Shown here: one piece after another, positions 1 through 5,480 of the stretch
Numbering within the stretch: the stretch's first letter is position 1
Layout of the letters: every line of letters starts with the position of its first letter
NCBI GenBank assembly: GCA_017407375.1
Contig: JAFQWT010000167.1
Location: forward strand, 1 to 5,480
Direction of reading: 5' to 3'
Length of the DNA: 5,480 nucleotides
Origin: Clostridia bacterium
Lineage (GTDB): Bacteria; Bacillota; Clostridia; Oscillospirales; CAG-272
Translations under genes and position numbers: made by a program
The notes under the pieces: model-generated
Database searches by the model: none
What the model saw: the letters and a program-made list of their open reading frames with translations, nothing else
What the model was told of the DNA's origin: nothing

Positions 1-152
1 AGGAGATGCCCTCGTCCGAGATGTACACCGTAAAGACACCGAGCGGCAAGGAAGTGCTCTTCCCTGCCATACCCGAGTTCGTTGTGAAGGTCGACACCGA
101 TGCGGGCGTGTATATTCGCCCCATCCCCGGCTTTTTTGAGGAGGACGAATGA
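1..152 (+). CDS. rimM: Ribosome maturation factor RimM, C-terminal part (5' end outside window)
   Basis: The reading frame is open from base 3 and ends at the TGA at 150-152, giving the last 49 residues of a protein. The visible tail contains VKTPSGKEVLFPAIPEF, then VVKVDTDAGVYIRPIPG and an acidic end. This matches the C-terminal PRC-barrel half of RimM, where a 'gkevLiPai..fV..vD' segment is followed by a short strand and a 'pGl' ending. RimM is a cytoplasmic 30S assembly factor that binds ribosomal protein S19 and helps mature the 3' domain of 16S rRNA; this is family knowledge. The stop codon overlaps the trmD start by four bases (ATGA), so the two are probably translationally coupled. The rimM-trmD order is conserved in many bacteria and supports the call. 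The N-terminal RimM domain cannot be assessed. Confidence 0.9.
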   Translation, partial: EMPSSEMYTVKTPSGKEVLFPAIPEFVVKVDTDAGVYIRPIPGFFEEDE

Positions 153-904
153 AGTTTGACATTATGACGCTCTTTCCCGAAATGGTGTCGGGTATTCTCT
201 CGGAAAGCATCATCGGTCGTGCACAAAAGGCAGGGCTCATCTCGATCACCTGCCACAACATTCGCGATTATTCGGATAACAAGCATAAAAACGTGGACGA
301 TACGCCCTTTGGCGGCGGACGCGGTATGGTAATGGCGGCTCCGCCCATCGCCGCATGCATCGAGGACATCACCAAGGGGCTCCCCGCGGACGAGCGCCGC
401 CGCATCATTTACCTCTCTCCCAAGGGGAAGGTCCTGACCCAAGCCAAGGCGTCCTCCCTCCTCGCCTACGACCGCCTTATTCTTCTTTGCGGTCATTACG
501 AGGGGATCGACCAGCGTGTGCTTGACGAATACGTGGACGAGGAGATCTCCATCGGGGACTACGTGCTCACGGGCGGCGAGCTGCCAGCCTGCGTTTTGGT
601 CGACACGGTCGCGCGTATGGTGGACGGCGTTCTCGCCATGCCCGAATGCTTTGAGGACGAAAGCATCGCCTCGGGGCTTCTCGAATACCCGCAATACACG
701 CGCCCCCCCGTCTTCCGTGGGAGCGCGGTGCCCGAGGTGCTGCTTTCGGGCAACCACCAAGCCATCAACGCCTGGCGGCATGAGGCCGCCCTCGCCCTGA
801 CAAGGGAGCGCCGCCCCGACCTCTACGAGGCCTACCTCCTTTTGCATCCTGCGCCCCCACCCAAGAAGAAGAGGCGCCCAACAAAGGACGAAACCACCGA
901 CTGA
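149..904 (+). CDS. trmD: tRNA (guanine37-N1)-methyltransferase TrmD
   Basis: The 251-residue protein has the full TrmD pattern. It starts MKFDIMTLFPEM, with GGGRGMVM at 55-62, LSPKGK at 89-94, LCGHYEGIDQR at 113-123 and IGDYVLTGGELPA at 135-147; the last three regions build the SAM-binding trefoil knot of SPOUT enzymes. GLLEYPQYTRP (176-186) and VLLSGNHQAINAWR (197-210) form the C-terminal tRNA-binding part. The family transfers a methyl group from SAM to N1 of G37 next to the anticodon, preventing +1 frameshifting. R156 lies where the conserved Arg154 of the H. influenzae enzyme is expected. In a gapless alignment the general-base Asp169 falls on E171, with D170 beside it. The protein ends in a short Pro/Lys/Arg tail (about 234-251). 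The start overlaps the rimM stop, with GAGGAGG at 138-144 as ribosome binding site. Length is typical for the family. Confidence 0.97.
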   Translation: MKFDIMTLFPEMVSGILSESIIGRAQKAGLISITCHNIRDYSDNKHKNVDDTPFGGGRGMVMAAPPIAACIEDITKGLPADERRRIIYLSPKGKVLTQAKASSLLAYDRLILLCGHYEGIDQRVLDEYVDEEISIGDYVLTGGELPACVLVDTVARMVDGVLAMPECFEDESIASGLLEYPQYTRPPVFRGSAVPEVLLSGNHQAINAWRHEAALALTRERRPDLYEAYLLLHPAPPPKKKRRPTKDETTD

Positions 905-910
905 ATACCG

Positions 911-920
911 AGGAAAGGAG
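911..920 (+). promoter_or_regulatory. Ribosome binding site choosing the ATG at 929
   Basis: AGGAAAGGAG lies eight bases before the ATG at 929. A second ATG at 924 is in another frame and only three bases from the Shine-Dalgarno sequence, too close for efficient initiation. It opens just a short frame, so 929 is the better start. Confidence 0.75.
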
Positions 921-928
921 AGAATGCC

Positions 929-2812
929 ATGGCAGACAAGACGCCTAAGGCCGCCCCCCGTGAAAAAACGGCGCGCGGCGGAGCCCTGCTCTCCTTTTTA
1001 CTTGACCGGCGAAATGCCGAGCGCGAGCCGACAAGGGGCGACCTGCGCCGCCGTGAGACGGTGCGCCGCCGCACGGCACGCCTCCAGGCCCTGCGCCGCC
1101 GCTCGCTCCTCTTCCGCCTTTTCGACTTTGGCCGCGCGGCCCTCTTTATGACCGACCTGCGCGCCTTCTCGCTCCTTTTGTTTCCCCCGGGCCTTGCGGC
1201 GCTGTTCCGCTGCCTGGTCCTTCCCGCCTTTACCGACGACTTTCCCCTCCTGCCGATGGACGGTGCCGCGGGCATCGTGTGGCTTTTGGCGGCGCTGATC
1301 CTGCTCCCCATGAACGCGCGGGTGCACCGCGCCGCCAAGCAGGGCGGCTTCTTTTCCCGCCTGCTGTTTGACGCCCTGGCGCTTCCCCGCCCCTACCCCA
1401 CCGACTCACGGGGGATCCCCGCCCTCCTTTTCCTGCCCGTGGGGCTGGGGCTGGCGGTGCTGACGGTCTACGTCTCCCCCTTTGTGATCCTTTTGCTCAT
1501 GCTGGCTCTGGCGTTTGTGCTCCTCTCGCTCTCATCGCCCGAGTTTTCACTGATCCTTACGGCGGTCCTCTTTCCCTTTTTGCCGCTTTTGCCGTATTCC
1601 ACCGTCCTTTTGACGGCGGCGGTGGCGCTGGGGGGGATCTCCTACCTCTTTAAGCTCCTGCTCGGCAAGCGCGCCTTTGTCCTGCGGCCGATGGGGCTTA
1701 CCGTCCTCCTCTTTTCCCTGACGATCGCGCTCTTTGCCCTCCTCTCCCCCTCGGGAAGCGAGGGAACGCTCGACGGTCTTATGACGGCCGTTTTGATCCT
1801 TGGCGGCTATTTTCTGGCGGCCAACCTCCTGGCCACGCGCCGCACGCTCCTTCTCTTTATCCGCGGGCTATTGTTTTCGGTGGCGCTGCTCTCCGCCCTC
1901 TCGATCACGGAGTGGGTGATGCTTTTGGCGGCACCCGCCTTAGCGGACAGTGAGCCGATGCGCCTTGTGGCCGATATGCTGGCCGTTTTGGGTGGGCCGA
2001 AGGCGCTGGCGGCCTTCCTGCTTTCCGCCGTTCCGCTCCTTTTGACGGCGGTGAACGAGCAGGAGCGCGCCGCCTGGCGCTATACCCCCTCCCTTCTCCT
2101 GGTGTTCGGGGCGCTCATCCTCTCCTTTGATGCCGCGGTCTATGCCGTCCTTGTGCTTTCGCTCATCCTGTTTGCGCTTCTGGAGGCGCGGCGGTGGGCG
2201 GGGCGCTATCTTATCACCGTCTTCCTCCTTTTCGGTGTTGTGCTCCTCCTTCCCGAGGCGGCGCACACGGCCCTTGTCGAGCTTGCCGCGCCAATCAGCG
2301 AGACGGCGGGAGCGGTGCTTTCCGAGCATCTGGCGCTTCTCCGCGGGGCGCGCGCCCTCTTCTTTGACCATCCCTTTGGCGTGGGCTTTGGCTATGACGA
2401 CGGCCTTGCCGCTTTCCTTGCCGAGTATGGGCTCACGGCGGCCGATGCGGGCAGTCTTTACCTGCACGTCACGGCGCAGCTCGGCATCTTTGGTCTTTTG
2501 CTCCTTTTCCTGCTGGTGCTGTATTTCTCGCGGGCGCTGTACTCGGTGCGCCACCTTGGACGGGAGAACGCCTACCGCCGCCTTTTCATTGGCGGTGCCA
2601 CGGCCCTTTCGGCGCTCCTGCTCTTTGGCTTTGCCGCCGCCCTCATTGACAGCCGCAGTGTGACCTACCTCCTTTTCCTGCTCCTCGGCTTCCTCTCCGC
2701 CACCGAGCGGTGCGCCCATGAGGATGCGGCGGCGCGCCACCTGACACGGGGCCCCGCCGAAAGCACCACCGCCGCCGCCGAGGTGCGCCTTGACCGCGGG
2801 GAGCGCCGCTGA
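929..2812 (+). CDS. Polytopic membrane protein resembling the O-antigen ligase / Wzy_C superfamily
   Basis: This 627-residue protein is mostly hydrophobic, with roughly 12-14 membrane segments by eye between residues 79 and 590. The basic N-terminal region (1-70) and the hydrophilic tail (591-627) are probably cytoplasmic. Residues 475-534 look like the signature region of O-antigen ligase-like proteins: an arginine (R475), then HPFGVGFGYDD (481-491), a loop, then AGSLYLHVTAQLGIFG (507-522) leading into a membrane helix. In that family the loop normally carries His-Asn before 'LYLQ'; here the pair is Gly508-Ser509. WaaL and Wzy members transfer or polymerise undecaprenyl-linked glycans on the outer face of the membrane, but the missing histidine makes that activity uncertain. 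The N-terminal region has 13 arginines between residues 36 and 69. The gene begins 24 bases after trmD and is probably co-transcribed with it. The superfamily call is moderate, and the substrate is unknown. Confidence 0.65.
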   Translation: MADKTPKAAPREKTARGGALLSFLLDRRNAEREPTRGDLRRRETVRRRTARLQALRRRSLLFRLFDFGRAALFMTDLRAFSLLLFPPGLAALFRCLVLPAFTDDFPLLPMDGAAGIVWLLAALILLPMNARVHRAAKQGGFFSRLLFDALALPRPYPTDSRGIPALLFLPVGLGLAVLTVYVSPFVILLLMLALAFVLLSLSSPEFSLILTAVLFPFLPLLPYSTVLLTAAVALGGISYLFKLLLGKRAFVLRPMGLTVLLFSLTIALFALLSPSGSEGTLDGLMTAVLILGGYFLAANLLATRRTLLLFIRGLLFSVALLSALSITEWVMLLAAPALADSEPMRLVADMLAVLGGPKALAAFLLSAVPLLLTAVNEQERAAWRYTPSLLLVFGALILSFDAAVYAVLVLSLILFALLEARRWAGRYLITVFLLFGVVLLLPEAAHTALVELAAPISETAGAVLSEHLALLRGARALFFDHPFGVGFGYDDGLAAFLAEYGLTAADAGSLYLHVTAQLGIFGLLLLFLLVLYFSRALYSVRHLGRENAYRRLFIGGATALSALLLFGFAAALIDSRSVTYLLFLLLGFLSATERCAHEDAAARHLTRGPAESTTAAAEVRLDRGERR

Positions 2813-2841
2813 CGGCCCTACACGGTTTTTTCAAAAACCAC

Positions 2842-2870
2842 TTGATTTTCCCCCCGGGCTTTGATATAAT
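2842..2870 (+). promoter_or_regulatory. Sigma-A/sigma-70 type extended -10 promoter upstream of the HPr-like gene
   Basis: TTGATT at 2842-2847 is followed, after a 17-base spacer, by a perfect TATAAT at 2865-2870. A TG at 2862-2863, one base before it, makes an extended -10 element. Transcription would start near 2877, leaving a leader of about 26 bases before the ATG at 2903. The spacer holds an unusual C6G3 run (2850-2858). No clear cre-type operator was seen. The promoter lies in the only AT-rich gap of the first half of the window, which supports a real function. Confidence 0.82.
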
Positions 2871-2890
2871 AATATAGGAAATAAACAAAT

Positions 2891-2897
2891 GAGGTGA
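2891..2897 (+). promoter_or_regulatory. Ribosome binding site fixing the HPr-like start at 2903
   Basis: GAGGTGA is a strong match to the anti-Shine-Dalgarno sequence and sits five bases before the ATG at 2903. An in-frame GTG at 2894 lies inside this site and cannot use it, so the protein should begin MVSCKI. An ATG at 2889 is out of frame with the gene and meets a stop after two codons. Confidence 0.85.
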
Positions 2898-2902
2898 AGC
2901 TT

Positions 2903-3190
2903 ATGGTATCCTGCAAGATCACGATCCAAAACAGTCAAGGTCTGCACGCGCCGCGTCCCGTTGCCTTCTTTATTCAAAAGGCCAACTCCTACAAATCCTC
3001 CATCTGGGTGGAAAGGGGCGACCGCAGGGTGAACGCCAAAAGTCTTCTCGGCGTGCTTTCGCTGGCCGTAACGCAGGGCATGGAGATCACACTCCTTGCG
3101 GACGGGGCGGACGAAAACACCGCGCTGGCGGGGCTTTCCCAGCTCCTTGAGACGGGACTTTCCGAATTTGAGGCCCGCGGGAACAGCTGA
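2903..3190 (+). CDS. HPr-family phosphocarrier-like protein with an extra proline in the active-site loop
   Basis: The 95-residue product covers a whole HPr fold (usual length about 85-90). GLH at 13-15 places His15 at the PTS phosphorylation position, and NAKSLLGVLSL (44-54) matches the segment around regulatory Ser46, here S47. GMEITLLADGADENTAL (59-75) matches the end of the fold. In the phosphotransferase system HPr passes phosphate from enzyme I to EIIA/B on His15, and in Firmicutes HprK modifies Ser46 for catabolite control. Here the loop reads HAPRPVA instead of HARPxA: one proline (P17) is inserted between Ala16 and the conserved arginine, and the register of Q25, A27 and Y30 confirms a single-residue insertion. 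Efficient PTS transfer is therefore doubtful. The gene has its own promoter and terminator. Its position before uvrC recalls clostridial loci where uvrC lies near hprK, whiA and a Crh/HPr-like gene, so a regulatory paralogue is plausible (inference). Confidence 0.9.
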   Translation: MVSCKITIQNSQGLHAPRPVAFFIQKANSYKSSIWVERGDRRVNAKSLLGVLSLAVTQGMEITLLADGADENTALAGLSQLLETGLSEFEARGNS

Positions 3191-3207
3191 CGACAACTGA
3201 AAACACC

Positions 3208-3246
3208 AAAGGCAGTTTTGATAGTGAGTGTCAAAACTGCCTTTTT
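3208..3246 (+). terminator. Intrinsic (rho-independent) terminator after the HPr-like gene
   Basis: AAAGGCAGTTTTGA (3208-3221) pairs perfectly with TCAAAACTGCCTTT (3231-3244) around a nine-base loop (3222-3230), and the 3' arm runs into five Ts at 3242-3246. It begins 18 bases after the HPr-like stop codon and ends 26 bases before the uvrC ATG. Arrangement and strength are typical of an intrinsic terminator. Confidence 0.94.
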
Positions 3247-3263
3247 AGCCGATTTTGGTAAGC

Positions 3264-3268
3264 GAGGA
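3264..3268 (+). promoter_or_regulatory. uvrC: Probable ribosome binding site of uvrC
   Basis: GAGGA lies four bases before the ATG at 3273, a slightly short but workable spacing. An in-frame TTG at 3255 would add six residues and has only the terminator T-run upstream, with no Shine-Dalgarno sequence. The ATG at 3273 is therefore preferred. Confidence 0.65.
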
Positions 3269-3272
3269 AGCT

Positions 3273-5111
3273 ATGGAACAGGAACGCCTGACCCTCCTCC
3301 GTAAAAAGGCCGCCGCCCTGCCCGCGGAGCCGGGCATCTACCTGATGAAGGACAAGGACGGCCGCATCCTTTACGTAGGAAAATCAAGAAAGCTCAAAAA
3401 CCGCGTGGGCAGCTACTTTGTCGGCCGCCACGCCCGTAAGACCGAGCGCATGGTGGCGGCCGTCGCCGATTTCGATACCGTCCTCTGCGGGAGCGAGATG
3501 GAAGCGCTGACGCTGGAAAATACGCTCATCAAAAAGCATAAGCCCCCCTTCAACATCAAGCTGAAGGACGCCAAGTCTTACCCCTATCTGAAGCTGACCG
3601 ACGAGCCCTATCCCCGCCTTATCGTCACGCGGGACCGCACGGACGGCCGCGGCGATTACTTTGGCCCCTACCCCGGCATGGGTGAGGCCTACGCCGCCAT
3701 GGAGGCGGTCACGCGGGCCTTCCGCCTGCCCACCTGCCGCCGCCGCTTTCCCGAGGACGTGGGCAAGGAGCGCCCCTGCCTCTACGCCGATATGGGGCGG
3801 TGCCGCGCCCTTTGCCGCACCCTGCCGCGGGTGGAGGAATACGCCGAGCTTGTGCGGGGAGTGCGCCGCGTGCTTTCGGGGCATATCGGGGACACCGTGG
3901 CGGCAGTGGAGACCGCCATGGCCGAGGCCGCCGAGGACGAGCGCTTTGAGGAGGCCGCGCGCCTGCGCGATACGGCCGCCGCGCTCCGCCGCCTGCGGGA
4001 CAAGCAGCGCGTGGTCTCGGACCCTGACGTGGAGTGCGATGCCGTGGCCCTTTACGGGGACGAGGGGGGCGGCGTTTTGTCGGTCCTTTCGATCCGTGAG
4101 GGGGCCTTGGTCTCAAAATGCGATTATCCCCTGGCGGCGGGTGAGCTGACCGATGCCCCCGCGATCTTTACCTTCCTTGGCGGGCTCTACCGCACGGGCA
4201 CCGTGCCGCACGAGCTGCTCCTTGGCTTTTCCGCCGAGGAGGAGGAGCTTTGGGAGCTTTCCGAAACGCTTTCGGCTCTGGCGGGGCGGCGCGTTGCCGT
4301 CCTTGTGCCCGAGCGCGGAAAAAAGAAGCAGCTTTGCGATATGGCGCGGGAAAACGCCCGCCTGACGCTGGAGCGCCGCGAGGCCGAGCGCGAGGTGCGT
4401 GACCGCACGGCGGTGCGCCTTGCCTCCCTCCTCGGTCTTGAGGTGGTGCCCGACCGCATCGAGGCGTTTGACATCTCGGAGCTGGGGCACGAGGCGATCA
4501 CCGCCTCGATGGTCGTGTTTTGCGAGGGGAAAAAGAAGCCCTCGGACTACCGCCTGTTCCGCATGACCGAGCAGGAGGGCGTGGACGACTATGCCGCCAT
4601 GCGCACGGCCATTGCGCGGCGGGCCGCCCACTTTGGGGACGGCTCCCCCTCCCTCGGAACGCCGCCCGACCTCATTTTGGTGGACGGCGGACGCGGGCAG
4701 GTCAACGCCGCACGGGAGGCCCTCCGCGCGGCGGGTGCCGAGATCCCCGTGTTCGGCATGGTGAAGGACGATTACCACAAGACGCGCGCCCTCTCGGACG
4801 GTGAGGGCGACATCAGCATCGCCACCGACCGCGGTTTGTATAGTTTTATTTACACGATACAGGAGGAGGCCCACCGCTTTGCCGTAAAAAGCGTTCATAA
4901 GAAGAAGCGGCAGGCACTCCGCCACTCGGCCCTTCTTGACATTGAGGGCATTGGCAGCGTGAAGGCGCGCCTGCTTTTGCAGCATTACGGGAGCATCAAG
5001 CGCCTCAGTGAGGCCAGTGCCGAGGAGATCGCGGCGCTGCCCAAGATCACGGCGCTGGATGCCAAGCGCATCCGCGCTTATTTTGAGAAAAGAAACGGAG
5101 ACGGACTATGA
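3273..5111 (+). CDS. uvrC: Excinuclease ABC subunit C (UvrC)
   Basis: From the ATG at 3273 the protein has 612 residues, the usual UvrC length. The N-terminal GIY-YIG nuclease has GIY at 21-23, YVG at 34-36, R44, metal-binding E77 in EALTLEN, and N94 in PPFNIKLKDAKSYPY; this domain makes the 3' incision. Four cysteines (C155, C169, C177, C181) match the spacing of the UvrC iron-sulfur cluster ligands. The UVR motif that contacts UvrB is around 206-241. The RNase H-like domain, which makes the 5' incision, shows D400 in EAFDIS, a D438-D439 pair, D471 in ILVDGGRGQ, GMVKDDYHKTRAL (495-507) and H534 in EEAHRFA. A helix-hairpin-helix DNA-binding tail covers about 551-603. All expected catalytic residues appear present, so the protein should be active in nucleotide excision repair. 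It is separated from the HPr-like gene by a terminator and overlaps rsmD by four bases. Confidence 0.98.
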   Translation: MEQERLTLLRKKAAALPAEPGIYLMKDKDGRILYVGKSRKLKNRVGSYFVGRHARKTERMVAAVADFDTVLCGSEMEALTLENTLIKKHKPPFNIKLKDAKSYPYLKLTDEPYPRLIVTRDRTDGRGDYFGPYPGMGEAYAAMEAVTRAFRLPTCRRRFPEDVGKERPCLYADMGRCRALCRTLPRVEEYAELVRGVRRVLSGHIGDTVAAVETAMAEAAEDERFEEAARLRDTAAALRRLRDKQRVVSDPDVECDAVALYGDEGGGVLSVLSIREGALVSKCDYPLAAGELTDAPAIFTFLGGLYRTGTVPHELLLGFSAEEEELWELSETLSALAGRRVAVLVPERGKKKQLCDMARENARLTLERREAEREVRDRTAVRLASLLGLEVVPDRIEAFDISELGHEAITASMVVFCEGKKKPSDYRLFRMTEQEGVDDYAAMRTAIARRAAHFGDGSPSLGTPPDLILVDGGRGQVNAAREALRAAGAEIPVFGMVKDDYHKTRALSDGEGDISIATDRGLYSFIYTIQEEAHRFAVKSVHKKKRQALRHSALLDIEGIGSVKARLLLQHYGSIKRLSEASAEEIAALPKITALDAKRIRAYFEKRNGDGL

Positions 5112-5480
5112 TGCGTATTATCACGGGGCGGGCGCGCGGCGTAAAGCTGGAGACCCTGCCCGGGGAGGCCACCCGCCCAACGAGCGAGCGCGTGAAGGGG
5201 GCGATCTTCTCCTCCCTACAATTCGAGCTTGAGGGGCGGCGCGTGCTGGATCTGTTTGCCGGCTCCGGCCAGATGGGGCTGGAGGCCCTCTCCCGCGGGG
5301 CGGTGAGCTGCACCTTTGCGGACGCCTCCCCCGAGGCCATGGCCGTGGTGAAGGAGAATGCCAAGCGCACGGGCTTTTTTGATGCCTGCCGCTATCTCAT
5401 CAGCGATTACCGCAACGTGATCCGCAAGGCGGCGGGGCGGGACGAATACGATCTCATCTTCATTGACCCGCCCTACGCCA
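5108..5480 (+). CDS. rsmD: 16S rRNA (guanine966-N2)-methyltransferase RsmD, N-terminal part (3' end outside window)
   Basis: The frame stays open from the ATG at 5108 to the window end, giving 124 residues. It begins MMRIITGRARGVKL, followed by RPTSERVKGAIFSSL (23-37), SAM-binding motif I VLDLFAGSGQMGLEALSRGA (46-65) and the catalytic DPPY motif at 120-123, where the window stops. This is the RsmD family order. RsmD methylates the exocyclic amine of G966 in 16S rRNA in the 30S subunit. Two in-frame ATGs occur, at 5108 and 5111. The first overlaps the uvrC stop as ATGA and lies seven bases after GGAG at 5097-5100, so it is slightly favoured; the second would drop one methionine. Coupled expression with uvrC is likely. 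Motif I carries GQMG where GALG is more common, a mild change. The C-terminal third cannot be assessed. Confidence 0.95.
   Translation, partial: MMRIITGRARGVKLETLPGEATRPTSERVKGAIFSSLQFELEGRRVLDLFAGSGQMGLEALSRGAVSCTFADASPEAMAVVKENAKRTGFFDACRYLISDYRNVIRKAAGRDEYDLIFIDPPYA

Noticed and set aside
1940..2740. Minus-strand open frame of 266 codons opposite the membrane protein
   Set aside because: The translation is a low-complexity, highly charged mirror of hydrophobic codons, with no convincing start context or domain.
2824..2839. GGTTTT-TTCA-AAAACC inverted repeat after the membrane gene, considered as a terminator
   Set aside because: The stem is only six mostly A-T pairs and has no following T-run. 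It could at most be a weak structure just upstream of the promoter.
2894..2902. GTG start nine bases upstream for the HPr-like gene
   Set aside because: It falls inside the ribosome binding site, and the ATG at 2903 gives the standard HPr N-terminus with His at residue 15.
3255..3272. TTG start six codons upstream for uvrC
   Set aside because: It has no Shine-Dalgarno sequence and sits nine bases after the terminator; the ATG at 3273 has GAGGA upstream.
4836..4869. AT-rich patch with TATAGT and an AGGAGGAGG inside uvrC, considered as an internal promoter or ribosome binding site for rsmD
   Set aside because: No -35 box lies at proper spacing, no start codon follows the purine run, and the patch encodes the conserved UvrC segment leading to EEAHRFA.
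4113..4985. Long minus-strand open frame (290 codons) opposite uvrC
   Set aside because: It lies wholly antisense to a complete, motif-rich UvrC; its translation shows no recognisable domain and reflects the codon bias of a GC-rich gene.

Overview
The window is a GC-rich, tightly packed, all-plus-strand stretch of a bacterial chromosome made mainly of housekeeping genes. Protein-level features (a clostridial-looking TrmD and UvrC, an HPr-like gene directly upstream of uvrC, strong GAGGTGA-type ribosome binding sites) suggest a GC-rich member of the Firmicutes, most likely class Clostridia. The exact taxon cannot be fixed from this sequence alone. No phage, IS, CRISPR, tRNA or rRNA sequence was seen.

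Layout: the 3' end of rimM (1-152) overlaps trmD (149-904) by four bases (ATGA). After 24 bases comes a large gene for a polytopic membrane protein (929-2812) that resembles the O-antigen ligase / Wzy_C superfamily but has lost the usual His-Asn pair. These three genes look like one operon. A 90-base AT-rich gap then carries a near-consensus extended -10 promoter (2842-2870) driving a small HPr-like gene (2903-3190), which ends at a near-ideal intrinsic terminator (3208-3246). Just 26 bases later begins uvrC (3273-5111), which overlaps rsmD (5108 onward, cut by the window end inside its DPPY motif) by four bases.

Functionally, rimM (30S maturation), trmD (tRNA m1G37 methylation) and rsmD (16S rRNA m2G966 methylation) serve ribosome and tRNA maturation. 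uvrC serves nucleotide excision repair. The HPr-like protein points to carbon or phosphate signalling, and the membrane protein to envelope glycan handling, though its role is unknown.

The most unusual signal is in the HPr-like protein. The active-site loop reads GLHA-P-RP instead of GLHA-RP, one extra proline between His15-Ala16 and the conserved arginine. The DNA there has a tandem CGC CGC, and removing one copy restores the canonical loop. The Ser46-type site downstream is intact. This could be a signalling-only HPr variant, a clade-specific active-site form, or a triplet error.
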